A program made the position numbers and the translations under genes. From contig NZ_KB892857.1 in assembly GCF_000373965.1 (NCBI RefSeq), positions 233,576 through 297,575 of the forward strand: a DNA stretch of 64,000 bases, written 5' to 3'. How positions within the stretch are numbered: position 1 is the first letter of the stretch; the number at the start of each line of letters is the position of its first letter. This stretch comes from Uliginosibacterium gangwonense DSM 18521 (GTDB lineage Bacteria; Pseudomonadota; Gammaproteobacteria; Burkholderiales; Rhodocyclaceae). Positions 38,617 to 47,710 of this stretch are shown here, piece after piece. A model generated the notes under the pieces. The model was not told the DNA's origin and did not search any database. It worked only from the letters and a program-made list of their open reading frames with translations.

Positions 38617-38975
38617 GGCTCCCTCAATAACCGCCCAATGGTAGGAGCGGTTTTAGATCAAGTCAATCGTTGCTGCAACGCACCAAACCAGCCCCAAACA
38701 TGTCGCACCAAAGCGAGGCAAGACTGGCACAGGCTTGGTGCGCAATTCACACGCGCGTAGCATAGAAGATTTTTCTATAATTTGATGCTTCGCAAAAGCA
38801 TAACGATCTCACATTTAAGGAAAATCAAGCAACCAAGGGAAAACACCTACTCTCAACCTGGACTTTATCTTTGGTTTATGCACAAAGGGCTGTTCATGCC
38901 ATTTGTAACGTTACGCCTTGTTACAAAGCATGAAGGGGCTTTTGCCCCTTCGTATTTATATTTCCTTAAGCTTGT
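38617..38975. other. Intergenic region upstream of the atp operon
   Basis: These 359 bp separate atpI from the 3' end of the pectinesterase-like gene, both on the minus strand, so the atp promoter should lie here. On the plus strand there is a consensus TATAAT at 38776-38781 without a good -35. An inverted repeat TTTGTAAC/GTTACAAA spans 38902-38927, and a terminator-like hairpin follows at 38932-38951. A small RNA reading rightward is possible but unproven. An 88-codon open frame here runs into the neighbouring gene antisense and has no coding character. Confidence 0.5.
38932..38965. terminator. Hairpin terminator at the 3' end of the pectinesterase-like gene
   Basis: GAAGGGGC (38932-38939) pairs with GCCCCTTC (38944-38951) across TTTT. 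It is followed on the plus strand by GTATTTATATTT, a T-rich tail. On the minus strand the tail is less T-rich, so direction is uncertain. Confidence 0.6.
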
Positions 38976-40232
38976 TCAGTCGCGGGGCTTGGCTGCCCCT
39001 GGGCCGATGTTACGGTATTCAGCCAGATATTGCTCAGGCGGGTTGTGAGGGTCCGCCCCAGGTGCGTAGTAATTCGAGGAGTCGTAGAGCACCAGCGTCT
39101 TGCTGCTGCACGCCTCGCCTTGTGCACTACAGGCCGGGCTGGTACGCGTCCCCCACGGTGCCCAGGGAGCCTCACGCTGGATATGGCCCCCCAGTTCAGA
39201 GTCCCGCACAATCATCTTGCCAACATTGGTGGGGATATTCCCTTCAAACCATTGGCGCAACAGGAATACGCTCTGCGCGGGCGTCTTGGCGTCTGCGGTA
39301 AAACGGCTGTGCTGGAAGAGGAAACCATAGGGATTTTCCAGGTAGGTGCTGGGCGCGCCGATAAACGACTCCTTCGCGCTACGCCCACCGAGGAAGCGTA
39401 CTTCGCAGCCTTCAAACACCGCCGTGGCGCGGCCGAAGATGAAATCCACATCGCCTTCCACATAGCTGTTCTTGAAGTACACCCGCTGCACGACATCCGG
39501 GGCTGCCGTCTTGGGGTACAGGGTGTCCTGATGCCCAAGGAAACGCACATTCTCAAAGATCAGGCGGTCTGCCATGGTCATCAGGGCCACAGCGGACTGG
39601 TTGCCACTGAGATAGGTGCCCGGCACGTAGTCATTCCCGATACTCAGGTTCTTGGCCTGGAAATCGTCGGAATACACTGCAAAGCTCGCGCTCCCGCTGG
39701 TGCCAAAACTCAGGTTGCCCTTGGCACTGCCCATATTCGGATTGCAGGAGTTGGCACTCTGGTCGCCCGCCTTGGGTGTGGGGTTGGCATTGTTGAATAC
39801 AATCAGGGTCTTGGAGGCATCGGCCTCTGTGCTGTAGAGCGTGATGGGGGGCGCACCCTTGGTGCACACCAGCTCACGATAGGTACCAGGTTTGACCTCA
39901 ATGTAGTAACGCGGCTTGGCTACGCCCGCCTTGGTAGCGGCATCAATGGCGGCCTGCACGCTGCGGTAGCCGCTACTACCATCCGGGCTCACCACGTAAT
40001 CTGCCTTGAAGCTCGCTACATCGCCAATGGGCGCCTTTTCCGGGTTCCAGTTGTCCGTCACCAGATTCTTGATGCTGCCCGCCTTGGCGAAATACGTCGC
40101 CATGGTGAAGTTCTCGGCTTGGGCCGCCGTCAGTTGTGGCCGACTCGGTGTCGAGGCAACCGGGGGGTTGCTGCTACATGCCGCCAACACCAGGGCCAGC
40201 CCGGCGGTAGTCAGAGTAATTCTTTTTTTCAT
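38976..40232 (-). CDS. Pectinesterase-family lipoprotein (YbhC-like)
   Basis: This 418-residue protein has a lipoprotein signal peptide (MKKRITLTTAGLALVLAAC, lipobox LAAC with C19) and a carbohydrate esterase family 8 beta-helix. Catalytic-type motifs are GHQDTLYPK and GDVDFIFGRA; the position of the usual LGRPW arginine motif reads LLRQWFE. Size and lipid anchor resemble E. coli YbhC more than secreted pectin esterases, so activity on pectin is uncertain. The ATG at 40232 opens the signal peptide and is preceded by AAGGAG. It is divergent from an ArsR-type regulator whose operator-like repeats lie in the shared gap. Confidence 0.87.
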   Translation of the reverse strand: MKKRITLTTAGLALVLAACSSNPPVASTPSRPQLTAAQAENFTMATYFAKAGSIKNLVTDNWNPEKAPIGDVASFKADYVVSPDGSSGYRSVQAAIDAATKAGVAKPRYYIEVKPGTYRELVCTKGAPPITLYSTEADASKTLIVFNNANPTPKAGDQSANSCNPNMGSAKGNLSFGTSGSASFAVYSDDFQAKNLSIGNDYVPGTYLSGNQSAVALMTMADRLIFENVRFLGHQDTLYPKTAAPDVVQRVYFKNSYVEGDVDFIFGRATAVFEGCEVRFLGGRSAKESFIGAPSTYLENPYGFLFQHSRFTADAKTPAQSVFLLRQWFEGNIPTNVGKMIVRDSELGGHIQREAPWAPWGTRTSPACSAQGEACSSKTLVLYDSSNYYAPGADPHNPPEQYLAEYRNIGPGAAKPRD

Positions 40233-40342
40233 GCGTCTGTCTCCTTCCTTTGTGGCATGCCAATGCACGCTTGGGGGAAGATTCTACGCCAGCAGACCAA
40301 AATTGGTCAGACCACATTTTGTGCTTGACTCAGCTTTGCAAC

Positions 40343-40362
40343 ATATCGATAATCATCGACAT
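40343..40362. promoter_or_regulatory. Probable operator of the ArsR-type regulator (inverted repeat)
   Basis: ATATCGAT-AATC-ATCGACAT is an inverted repeat with one mismatch whose right arm runs into the ATG of the regulator gene at 40361. The same ATATCGACAT half-site recurs twice ahead of the next gene, which supports a shared regulator. Confidence 0.6.
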
Positions 40363-40672
40363 GAACAAGGATTACTCACGCACCATTCCTGCCGCCTGGG
40401 TCAGCATGGCCAAGGTTTTTGAGGCGCTGGGCGACGAACACCGCCAGCGCATCATGCTGACCTTTGAGCCTGCCGAGCGGCTGAACGTGGGGCAGATTGC
40501 CGAGGTTTCCACCCTGGCGCGTTCCACGGTCTCCCACCACCTCAAGGTGTTGCGTGAAGCAAAAGTGTTATGCAGCGAAAAAATTGGTAAGGAAGTCTAC
40601 TTCTGGGTCAATAAGTCGTTTCTGCACGAAGTGTTTGGCAACGTCAGCGACTATCTGAAGCTCTATATGTAG
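40361..40672 (+). CDS. ArsR family winged-helix transcriptional regulator
   Basis: This 103-residue regulator has the recognition helix in LNVGQIAEVSTLARSTVSHHLKVLREA and a wing KIGKEVYFWVN. The ELCVCDL-type metal motif of ArsR/SmtB is absent, and only one cysteine (VLCSEK) is present, so it probably senses something other than a metal through cysteines. The start at 40361 fits the family length; an upstream in-frame extension to 40250 lies in the promoter region of the divergent gene. It precedes the YiiX-like gene by 75 bp, and shared ATATCGACAT sites suggest it controls itself and both neighbours. Confidence 0.88.
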   Translation: MNKDYSRTIPAAWVSMAKVFEALGDEHRQRIMLTFEPAERLNVGQIAEVSTLARSTVSHHLKVLREAKVLCSEKIGKEVYFWVNKSFLHEVFGNVSDYLKLYM

Positions 40673-40706
40673 GCCATTCCAATTTTTGTGTGTTTTTTTA
40701 CCCAAT

Positions 40707-40734
40707 ATATCGACATGCGTAGTTATATCGACAT
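40707..40734 (+). promoter_or_regulatory. Two direct ATATCGACAT repeats ahead of the YiiX-like gene
   Basis: Exact 10-bp copies lie at 40707-40716 and 40725-40734, 18 bp apart, just before the AAAGGAG ribosome site. They match the right arm of the site at 40343-40362, so they are likely binding sites of the adjacent ArsR-type regulator. Confidence 0.6.
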
Positions 40735-40747
40735 AAAGGAGCCGCCC

Positions 40748-41485
40748 ATGTCTCGATTCATCCGCCGTAGTAAAGGGCTTGGCCTTAGCCTATTAGCCAC
40801 CCTGTTGTTGGGGGTCGCCACACTGGTTATCCCCGGCACCGTAGGTGTTGCCCAAAGCATCCCGGTGGAGGCCACCACCCTGGAGCGCCTGGCGCCACAA
40901 CTGCAAGTGGGCGATGTGGTCTTCATCCGCATCCCCTATCTGCTGACCCGCAAGATTGCGGAGGCAGAGGAAATCTGGACCAATCACGTTGGCGTCGTCA
41001 TCGACACCTCTGGCCCGGAGCCAACGATTGCCGAGAGCCGCATCCCGTTGTCCGGTGCGAGCACCCTGTCGCAGTTTGTGGCGCGCTCCGAAAATGGTCG
41101 CGTGGCGGTGCGCCGCCTGCCGCGCCCATTGAGCACCGAGGAAGCGGAAAAACTCGCCATCGCGGCACAAGAGCGTTTTGGCCGCCTGTACGACCTGGGC
41201 TTCAATCTGCATTCTTCGCGTGAATTCTGTTCCAAATACGTGCGCGAAGTCATGCTCCAGGCCACAGGCGAACCCATCGGTGAAGTCGAGACTTTTGCTA
41301 CATTACTGGCCAGGCATCCACGTGCCGACCAAAGCTTTTGGAAGTGGTGGTATTTTGGTGCCATTCCCTGGCAACGGCAGACGGTCACACCAGGCAGCCA
41401 ACTGACCAGCCCACGTCTGAGCACCTTATTCGATGGCCGGGTGGTGACGAAACCTGAACACAGCGGTAACAATAGAGGCGCTTGA
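40748..41485 (+). CDS. YiiX/YebB-like NlpC/P60-type cysteine hydrolase
   Basis: This 245-residue protein has an N-terminal hydrophobic segment (LGLSLLATLLLGVATLVIPG), probably a signal peptide or anchor. A permuted papain-like domain follows with GDVVFIR, the catalytic histidine H80 in TNHVGVV and the catalytic cysteine C161 in REFCSKYV. Relatives (PF05708, YiiX type) are thought to cleave amide bonds in cell envelope or lipid substrates, but the exact substrate is unknown. AAAGGAG precedes the ATG at 40748. Confidence 0.85.
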   Translation: MSRFIRRSKGLGLSLLATLLLGVATLVIPGTVGVAQSIPVEATTLERLAPQLQVGDVVFIRIPYLLTRKIAEAEEIWTNHVGVVIDTSGPEPTIAESRIPLSGASTLSQFVARSENGRVAVRRLPRPLSTEEAEKLAIAAQERFGRLYDLGFNLHSSREFCSKYVREVMLQATGEPIGEVETFATLLARHPRADQSFWKWWYFGAIPWQRQTVTPGSQLTSPRLSTLFDGRVVTKPEHSGNNRGA

Positions 41486-41585
41486 ACGCGCACGAAGAAA
41501 CAAGGCAGCACAGCAGTCATTCAATGTAACCGGGGGGGCTTGGCGCGAAGGCGCAAACATCCCTATTTTGAAGGCATCCATATCC

Positions 41586-43730
41586 ATGAAGCAGCTGATC
41601 AAGCATATCTTTCGCATCCTGGCCCGCGTGTTCTTCCGGGTTCGTGTCACAGGACAGGTGGAAGGGCTGGACCAACACAAGCGCCTGCTGGTGATTGCCA
41701 ACCATGAATCCTTTCTGGACGGGGCGCTGCTGGGCCTGTTCCTGCCGCTGGACCCGGTATTCGTTGTGCATACATCGATCACCCACCGCCCGATCCTGCG
41801 CCAATACCTCAAGCTGGTCGACTACCTCGCCGTGGACCCGACCAGCCCGATGGCCATGAAAAGCGTCATCCGCCTGATCGAATCCGGCCGCCCGGTGGTG
41901 GTCTTTCCAGAAGGACGGATCACCCTGACCGGCAGCCTGATGAAAGTGTACGACGGCCCGGCCTTCGTGGCTGCCAAAACCGGCGCCACCTTGCTGCCGG
42001 TGCGCCTGGATGGCGCGGCACGCAGCTACTTCTCGCGTCTATCGGGCAACCACCCGCGCCGCATGCTGCCGGAAATCACCCTGTCGATCCAGCCGCTGAC
42101 CCAACTGCCCATGCCCGAGGGGGAAACCGCCCACGAGCGCCGCCGCAAGGCAGGTGACGGTATGCGCCGACTGATGCAGGAAATGATCTTCGCCTCCAGC
42201 CCCCGCCAGACTCTGTTTGAAGCCCTGTGTGATGCCGCCAGCATCAACGGCAAACACCGCAAGCTCGTCGAGGATGTCAAGCAGATCGAATACTCCTATC
42301 AGGACATCCTCAAGATGGCACTGCTGCTGGGCCGTCTGGCCGCCCGCCACAGCCAGCCGCATGAGCGCATCGGGGTGCTGCTGCCCAATCTGGCGCCCAC
42401 CCTATCCTTGATTTTCGGCATGAATGCCAACGCCCGTGTGCCTGCCATGCTCAACTACACGGCCGGGCTGGAGGCGATGCAAGCCTCCTGCACCGCTGCA
42501 CAGATCCGCACCATCATCAGTTCCAAGGCATTCATCACCCAGGCCCACCTTGAAGACAAGGTTGCTGCTTTGCAAGGCGTGCGCATCCTCTACCTGGAAG
42601 ACCTGCGCGAGCAGGCTACGCTGGCCGACAAACTCTGGCTGATGCTGTGGGCATTGCGCTTCCCGCGCTGGGCCATGCACCGCACCGGCCCGGAAGATGC
42701 CGCCGTGGTGCTGTTTACCTCTGGCTCCGAAGGCGTGCCCAAAGGCGTGGTGCTCTCCAACCGGGCGCTGCTGGCCAACGTGGCGCAAGTGCGCGCAATT
42801 GTGGATTTCTCGGTGTATGACAAAATCCTCAACGCCCTGCCGCTGTTTCACTCCTTTGGCCTCATGGCAGGTGGGTTGTTACCCCTGATCAGTGGCGCCA
42901 GCGTCTTTCTCTACCCCTCGCCACTACATTACCGTGTCATTCCCGAGTTGGCCTATGACCGCAACTGTACCGTGTTGCTGGGCACCAGCACCTTCCTGGG
43001 CAACTACGCCAAAAATGCCCACCCGTATGACTTCTACCGTCTGCGCTATGTGATTGCAGGCGCCGAAAAACTCTCTGAAGCCGTGCGCAATACCTGGTTC
43101 GAGAAGTTCGGTCTGCGGATCTTCGAAGGCTACGGTGCAACCGAGACGGCGCCGGTGATTGCCGTCAATACACCCATGGCATATAAATCGGGCACGGTCG
43201 GCCAGCTGCTGCCGGGGCTGCGCGGCAAGCTCTTCCCGGTGCCGGGCATCGACCGGGGCGGCGTGCTGCACGTCAGCGGCCCGAATGTGATGAGTGGTTA
43301 CCTGCGCGTTGAAAAACCCGGTGTCATCCAACCGCCGGAATCCGAAGCCGGGGAAGGGTGGTACAACACCGGGGATGTGGTCGATATCGATGCGGATGGT
43401 TTCGTGCGCATCATGGCCCGCGTGAAGCGCTTCGCCAAGATCGCCGGGGAGATGATCTCGCTGGAATCGGTGGAAAAGCTCGTCACCCACGCTTCCCCCG
43501 CAGCCCAACACGCTGCCAGCACCCAGGTCGACGAAGCACGCGGCGAGAACATCGTGCTCTTCACCACCGATACCGCACTCACCCGTGAGGCGCTGCAAAC
43601 GGCGGCCCGTGCTGGCAGCTGGTCCGAGATTGCTGTGCCGCGCAAGATCAAGGTGGTGGAGGAACTCCCGCTGCTGGGCACAGGGAAAATCGACTATGTC
43701 ACCCTCAAAAAATGGGCGGAATCCGTATGA
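41586..43730 (+). CDS. aas: Bifunctional 2-acylglycerophosphoethanolamine acyltransferase / acyl-ACP synthetase
   Basis: This 714-residue inner-membrane enzyme reacylates lysophosphatidylethanolamine. The N-terminal PlsC-type domain has NHESFLD (39-45) and FPEGR (107-111). The larger C-terminal part is an AMP-forming acyl-ACP synthetase with LFTSGSEGVPKGVV, EGYGATETAP and GWYNTGDVV. Domain order and length match E. coli Aas (719). The ATG at 41586 was preferred to an in-frame TTG at 41568. The next gene encodes its LplT partner and overlaps by 4 bp. Confidence 0.93.
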   Translation: MKQLIKHIFRILARVFFRVRVTGQVEGLDQHKRLLVIANHESFLDGALLGLFLPLDPVFVVHTSITHRPILRQYLKLVDYLAVDPTSPMAMKSVIRLIESGRPVVVFPEGRITLTGSLMKVYDGPAFVAAKTGATLLPVRLDGAARSYFSRLSGNHPRRMLPEITLSIQPLTQLPMPEGETAHERRRKAGDGMRRLMQEMIFASSPRQTLFEALCDAASINGKHRKLVEDVKQIEYSYQDILKMALLLGRLAARHSQPHERIGVLLPNLAPTLSLIFGMNANARVPAMLNYTAGLEAMQASCTAAQIRTIISSKAFITQAHLEDKVAALQGVRILYLEDLREQATLADKLWLMLWALRFPRWAMHRTGPEDAAVVLFTSGSEGVPKGVVLSNRALLANVAQVRAIVDFSVYDKILNALPLFHSFGLMAGGLLPLISGASVFLYPSPLHYRVIPELAYDRNCTVLLGTSTFLGNYAKNAHPYDFYRLRYVIAGAEKLSEAVRNTWFEKFGLRIFEGYGATETAPVIAVNTPMAYKSGTVGQLLPGLRGKLFPVPGIDRGGVLHVSGPNVMSGYLRVEKPGVIQPPESEAGEGWYNTGDVVDIDADGFVRIMARVKRFAKIAGEMISLESVEKLVTHASPAAQHAASTQVDEARGENIVLFTTDTALTREALQTAARAGSWSEIAVPRKIKVVEELPLLGTGKIDYVTLKKWAESV

Positions 43731-45607
43731 GCAACCAATTCGGCCTTCTCAAACAGCGCCGTTTCCTGCCTTTCTTCGGTACCCAGTTCCTGGGTGCATT
43801 CAATGACAATGTCTTCAAGACAGCATTGATCACGATGGTCAGTTTTCACGCCGTGTCCCTGGCTGGGTTCAACGGCAAGCAACTAGCCACGATTCTGCCA
43901 GGCTTGTTCATCCTGCCGTATTTCCTGTTTTCTGCCACGGCGGGGCAACTGGCCGACAAATATGATAAAGGCAAGATGATCCGCGCCATCAAGGTGCTGG
44001 AGATTCTCATCATGGGTGTGGCGGCCTGGGGCTTCATGGCAGACATCCTGTGGCTGCTGGTCTTCGTGCTCTTCATGATGGGGGTGCATTCCACCCTGTT
44101 CGGTCCGGTCAAATACTCCTACCTGCCGCAACACCTGGGCGAGCATGAACTGGTGGGGGGCAATGGCGTGGTGGAAATGGGGACTTTTGTCGCCATTTTG
44201 CTGGGCGAAGTGGTGGGGGCCGCCATCATGGCGGGCAACAGTGCCACCCACCCGGCCGCGCTCCTGGTGCTGGCGCTGGCCGTGATGGGCTGGCTGACCA
44301 GTTGGGGCATTCCGCTCTCGCCGGCGCCCGAACCCAAACTCAAGGTAGGCTGGAACCCGATTACGGAAACTTTCCGCAATATCGGCTTTGCCCACCGCAA
44401 CCATGCCGTATGGTTATCCTTGCTGGGCATCTCCTGGTTCTGGTTCTATGGGGCCACACTGCTGTCACAGTTCCCCAACCTTGCGGTCGAAGTGCTGGCC
44501 AGCAGTGAGAACGTCTTCATTCTGCTACTCGCCGTATTTTCCATAGGCATCGGTTTTGGATCACTGTTGTGCGAAAAGCTCTCGCGTGGGCACGTGGAAA
44601 TCGGCCTCGTACCCTTTGCAGCCATTGGCCTGACGGCGTTTGGCGTTGACCTGTATTACGCCATCCCCGTGGTGCCACTAGCCCCCCACGCCCACATCAA
44701 AGAATTTCTTTCGCATATCGCGCATTGGCGCATGCTGCTCGATATCGCCTTTATCGGCATTTCCGGCGGCCTGTATATCGTGCCCCTGTATTCAATGGTG
44801 CAGACGCGCGCCGAAAAGAGCCATCAGGCGCGTATCATGGCGGCCAACAACATCCTGAATTCAGCATTCATGGTGGCCTCTGCGGGGATGAGTCTGGTGA
44901 TGTTCCATTTCAATTTGAACATCCCCCAGATCTTCCTGGCCACGGCCCTCATCAATGCGCTGGTCGCACTCTATATCTACACTTTGCTGCCTGAATTCCT
45001 GATGCGCTTTCTGGTGTGGATCGCGGTGAGCATCATGTACCGTGTGCAACGCACCGGCATCCAGCACTTGCCCAAGGATGGTGCAGCGCTCCTGGTCAGC
45101 AACCACGTCAGCTATATTGATGCATTGGTCATTCTGGCCTGCAGCCCGCGCCCGGTGCGTTTTGTGCTCGATACACACAGCTTCCGCATACCACTGCTGA
45201 GCTTCATCTTCCGCCACAACCAAGCCATTGTCATTCCCCTGGCAGATCGCAAAAATCCGGAGATGATGGCCAAAGCCCGCCGTGAGATCAACATCGCTTT
45301 GGCCGAAGGGGATCTGGTGGCGCTCTTCCCGGAAGTGCGCATCACCACCGATGGCGAACTGGAGCCTTTCCGTGACTCGATCATGGAGATTCTCGCCCAC
45401 GCCCATGTACCGGTCATCCCAATGGCATTGAGCGGCCTATGGGGAAGCTTCTTCTCGCGCAAGGATGGGCGAACCCTGCGCGATCCCTTGCGGCGCGGTT
45501 TTGCCAACGCGGTGGAATTGGCGGTGGATGCCGCCATCCCGGCTGAAGACATCACCAGGGAAGCGCTCACCGAGCGCTTGCGCACCCTGCGCGGGGATCG
45601 CAAGTAG
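43727..45607 (+). CDS. LplT-like lysophospholipid transporter fused to a PlsC acyltransferase domain
   Basis: Residues 1-430 are an MFS transporter with the LplT start FLPFFGTQFLGAFNDNVFK, which flips lysophospholipids inward for Aas. Residues 440-626 form a glycerolipid acyltransferase domain with NHVSYID (459-465). The third motif reads FPEVRITTDG, with Val in place of the usual Gly of FPEG. The product is thus a two-domain protein of 626 residues, compared with about 400 for stand-alone LplT. Its ATG overlaps the aas stop (ATGA). Together the pair carries two acyltransferase domains. Confidence 0.9.
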   Translation: MSNQFGLLKQRRFLPFFGTQFLGAFNDNVFKTALITMVSFHAVSLAGFNGKQLATILPGLFILPYFLFSATAGQLADKYDKGKMIRAIKVLEILIMGVAAWGFMADILWLLVFVLFMMGVHSTLFGPVKYSYLPQHLGEHELVGGNGVVEMGTFVAILLGEVVGAAIMAGNSATHPAALLVLALAVMGWLTSWGIPLSPAPEPKLKVGWNPITETFRNIGFAHRNHAVWLSLLGISWFWFYGATLLSQFPNLAVEVLASSENVFILLLAVFSIGIGFGSLLCEKLSRGHVEIGLVPFAAIGLTAFGVDLYYAIPVVPLAPHAHIKEFLSHIAHWRMLLDIAFIGISGGLYIVPLYSMVQTRAEKSHQARIMAANNILNSAFMVASAGMSLVMFHFNLNIPQIFLATALINALVALYIYTLLPEFLMRFLVWIAVSIMYRVQRTGIQHLPKDGAALLVSNHVSYIDALVILACSPRPVRFVLDTHSFRIPLLSFIFRHNQAIVIPLADRKNPEMMAKARREINIALAEGDLVALFPEVRITTDGELEPFRDSIMEILAHAHVPVIPMALSGLWGSFFSRKDGRTLRDPLRRGFANAVELAVDAAIPAEDITREALTERLRTLRGDRK

Positions 45608-45608
45608 A

Positions 45609-46415
45609 TCAGCGCATCTGCGGCGGGCCATTGCTCGTGATGGCGCGGACCACCAGCACCACGCCTGCCAACATAAAGGGCAGGCTCAGGTATTGGCCCA
45701 CCGAAATCGCCAAGCCTTCGTCATAACTGGCTTGGGCGGTCTTGAAGAATTCGAGGAAAAAGCGCGCGCCAAACACCATGACCATATACCAGCCGACCAG
45801 CATGCCCTGCGGCGTCTGGCGGCGTTTGCGCCAGTAGGTCGCCCCCAGGATGGCGAAAATGATGAGGTAGGCAAGCGCCTCGTACAACTGCACCGGATGG
45901 CGTGGCAGGGCATCGACCGCGTCGAACACCACCCCCCAATTGCCTGCGGTGGGCACCCCGATGATTTCGGAATTGAGAAAATTGGCTACGCGGATAAACA
46001 CGCCTCCGAGCGTAGCAGGGATGGCAACCCGGTCCAACAGCCAGAGAAACGAGAGACGCGGTTGAGCGTGCCGGGCATACCACCACAACACCAGCAGCAT
46101 ACCGACTGCGCCACCGTGGCTGGCCAAGCCACCCTTCCAGACCTCGATGATTTCCAACGGATGTGCCAGATAATAGGCGGGATCATAGGCAAAACAATGC
46201 GTCAGCCTCGCCCCTACAATCGTCCCGATCAGAACGTTGAACAGCAGGGTATCCAGCTCGGCGACCGGCAAGCCTTCTTCCCTGAAAATGCGGGCCATGA
46301 TGAATTGCCCGAAAAAGAAAGCGCCTACGAAAAGCAGGCCGTACCAGCGGATGGCCAGCGGCCCCAGGTGCACCAGCACGGGATCAAATGACCAGTGAAA
46401 CAACATTCCATCCAT
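45609..46415 (-). CDS. lgt: Prolipoprotein diacylglyceryl transferase
   Basis: This 268-residue inner-membrane enzyme transfers diacylglycerol from phosphatidylglycerol to the lipobox cysteine of prolipoproteins. Seven hydrophobic spans are visible. Family marks are RWYGLLFV near the N-terminus, WKGGLASHGG with the catalytic-region histidine, FIRVANFLNSEIIG (the Lgt signature), and HPVQLYEAL. The ATG at 46415 fits family length. It is convergent with the LplT fusion gene, one base apart. Confidence 0.95.
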   Translation of the reverse strand: MDGMLFHWSFDPVLVHLGPLAIRWYGLLFVGAFFFGQFIMARIFREEGLPVAELDTLLFNVLIGTIVGARLTHCFAYDPAYYLAHPLEIIEVWKGGLASHGGAVGMLLVLWWYARHAQPRLSFLWLLDRVAIPATLGGVFIRVANFLNSEIIGVPTAGNWGVVFDAVDALPRHPVQLYEALAYLIIFAILGATYWRKRRQTPQGMLVGWYMVMVFGARFFLEFFKTAQASYDEGLAISVGQYLSLPFMLAGVVLVVRAITSNGPPQMR

Positions 46416-46445
46416 ATTCTGAGCTTTGAGTGATGCACGCAATGT

Positions 46446-46470
46446 GTGGCGCTACCCCATGTAGCGCCAC
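46446..46470. other. Perfect 10-bp stem-loop between TRAP binding protein and lgt
   Basis: GTGGCGCTAC (46446-46455) pairs with GTAGCGCCAC (46461-46470) across CCCAT. Neither side has a T-run, so it may be a factor-assisted terminator or mRNA-stabilising stem downstream of the binding-protein gene. Confidence 0.65.
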
Positions 46471-46567
46471 CTTCGTCAGCATTTACCAGACGCTGGCTGT
46501 ATTCCATTTCCCAATCAATACGATCACGAAGACAAGGCACAGAGCGGATTGGTTGGGCGTCATGGAA

Positions 46568-47557
46568 TTACTTCGTCCGCATGATAGACAAGACAGTATT
46601 CAAATCGTTCGCATCCGTGATGTACTTGGAGTAGAGGCGTACCGCAAATTCCTCAATCCCAGTCATGTTGATCTGGCGCTTGTCCACGATGGTCACGCCT
46701 TCCTTCTTGGCTGTGGCTAGCGCCTGCGCCTCGTAGTCGACCCATTGCTTCTTCATGTACTCGGCAGAATCATTGGCCGCTGCAAGAATCGCCTTGCGCT
46801 GTTCGGCAGAAAGCGTGTTCCAGGTCTTCTTGGACATCAGCAGCACTTCGGGGACGGAGGAGTGCTCATCAAGGTTGAAGTAACGGGCGTATTTATAGTG
46901 CTCGCTCGATACGTAGGAGGGCAGATTGTTCTCGGCAGCGTCAATCTCGCCTTTCTTGAAGGCATCCACCACCTTGTCATAACCGATGACCACTGGCGTG
47001 CCGCCCAACTCGGTAATCAGATCCTTATAGACGGGGGAGTCCTGAATCCGGATACGCATGCCGCTAAAATCGGAACGGTTGCGGATCGGCTTTTTGCTTG
47101 TGTAAAAGGATCGTGTGCCGCTGTCATAGTAGGCCAGCACAACCGCCCCGGCCTTGTCGATATCCGCAGCAGTGCGCTTGCCAAAGTCCCCTCCCAGCAC
47201 CCGCCACATATGGTCACGGGAGCGGAACAGGTAGGGCAGGCTCATGTACTTGGCGGCCAGCACATCGTTGACCAGCACGCCCATGTTGACGCGGACGATG
47301 TCGATTGAGCCGTCGCGCACCTTGCTCCAATACTGCGTTTCATTCCCGAGCTGGCCGCCGCTCTTCAGATCGATCTTCAGCTCGCCATGCGTAGCTGCGG
47401 CCAAGCGGTTGCCAAACAATTCCTCGGATTTGACGATGACATGCCCTGCCGGGTGCACCTCGGCCAATACAAGATCTTTGGCCACAGCAAGATTCACCCA
47501 AAAACCCAGGGTAAAGCCCCCCACCATGACCCCAAAACGGATCAAACCAGACTTCAT
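46568..47557 (-). CDS. TRAP transporter solute-binding protein (DctP family)
   Basis: This 329-residue periplasmic protein has a signal peptide ending near LAVAKD. DctP features include GQLGNETQYWSKVRDGSIDI, SLPYLFRSRDHMWRV, the ligand arginine region GMRIRIQDSPVYKD, and DAAENNLPSYVSSEHYKY, which is typical of organic-acid binders. AAGGAGAG precedes the ATG at 47557. No DctQ or DctM membrane genes lie nearby, so it is an orphan binding protein, working with a remote TRAP permease or with a sensor. The upstream neighbour is a FIST-MCP receptor gene in the same direction, 153 bp away. Confidence 0.9.
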   Translation of the reverse strand: MKSGLIRFGVMVGGFTLGFWVNLAVAKDLVLAEVHPAGHVIVKSEELFGNRLAAATHGELKIDLKSGGQLGNETQYWSKVRDGSIDIVRVNMGVLVNDVLAAKYMSLPYLFRSRDHMWRVLGGDFGKRTAADIDKAGAVVLAYYDSGTRSFYTSKKPIRNRSDFSGMRIRIQDSPVYKDLITELGGTPVVIGYDKVVDAFKKGEIDAAENNLPSYVSSEHYKYARYFNLDEHSSVPEVLLMSKKTWNTLSAEQRKAILAAANDSAEYMKKQWVDYEAQALATAKKEGVTIVDKRQINMTGIEEFAVRLYSKYITDANDLNTVLSIMRTK

Positions 47558-47710
47558 ACTTCTCTCCTTGAATACCACCAACGGATTTGGCACTACTTTA
47601 AAAAACCCCCGATAAAACTGGGGAAACGAAAAACTTTATGCTCCTGCCAACAGCTTGTTATAAGAATGACAACCATTCCGTAGTGGTTTCATGCTTCACG
47701 GAGGTCCATA

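Noticed and set aside
38650-38670. TTGAT half-site (minus strand) as an FNR/ANR box for the atp operon
   Set aside because: Only one half of the expected inverted repeat is present.
38782-39048. An 88-codon open frame in the gap after the pectinesterase-like gene
   Set aside because: It runs into that gene antisense, has no ribosome site, and crosses a terminator-like hairpin.
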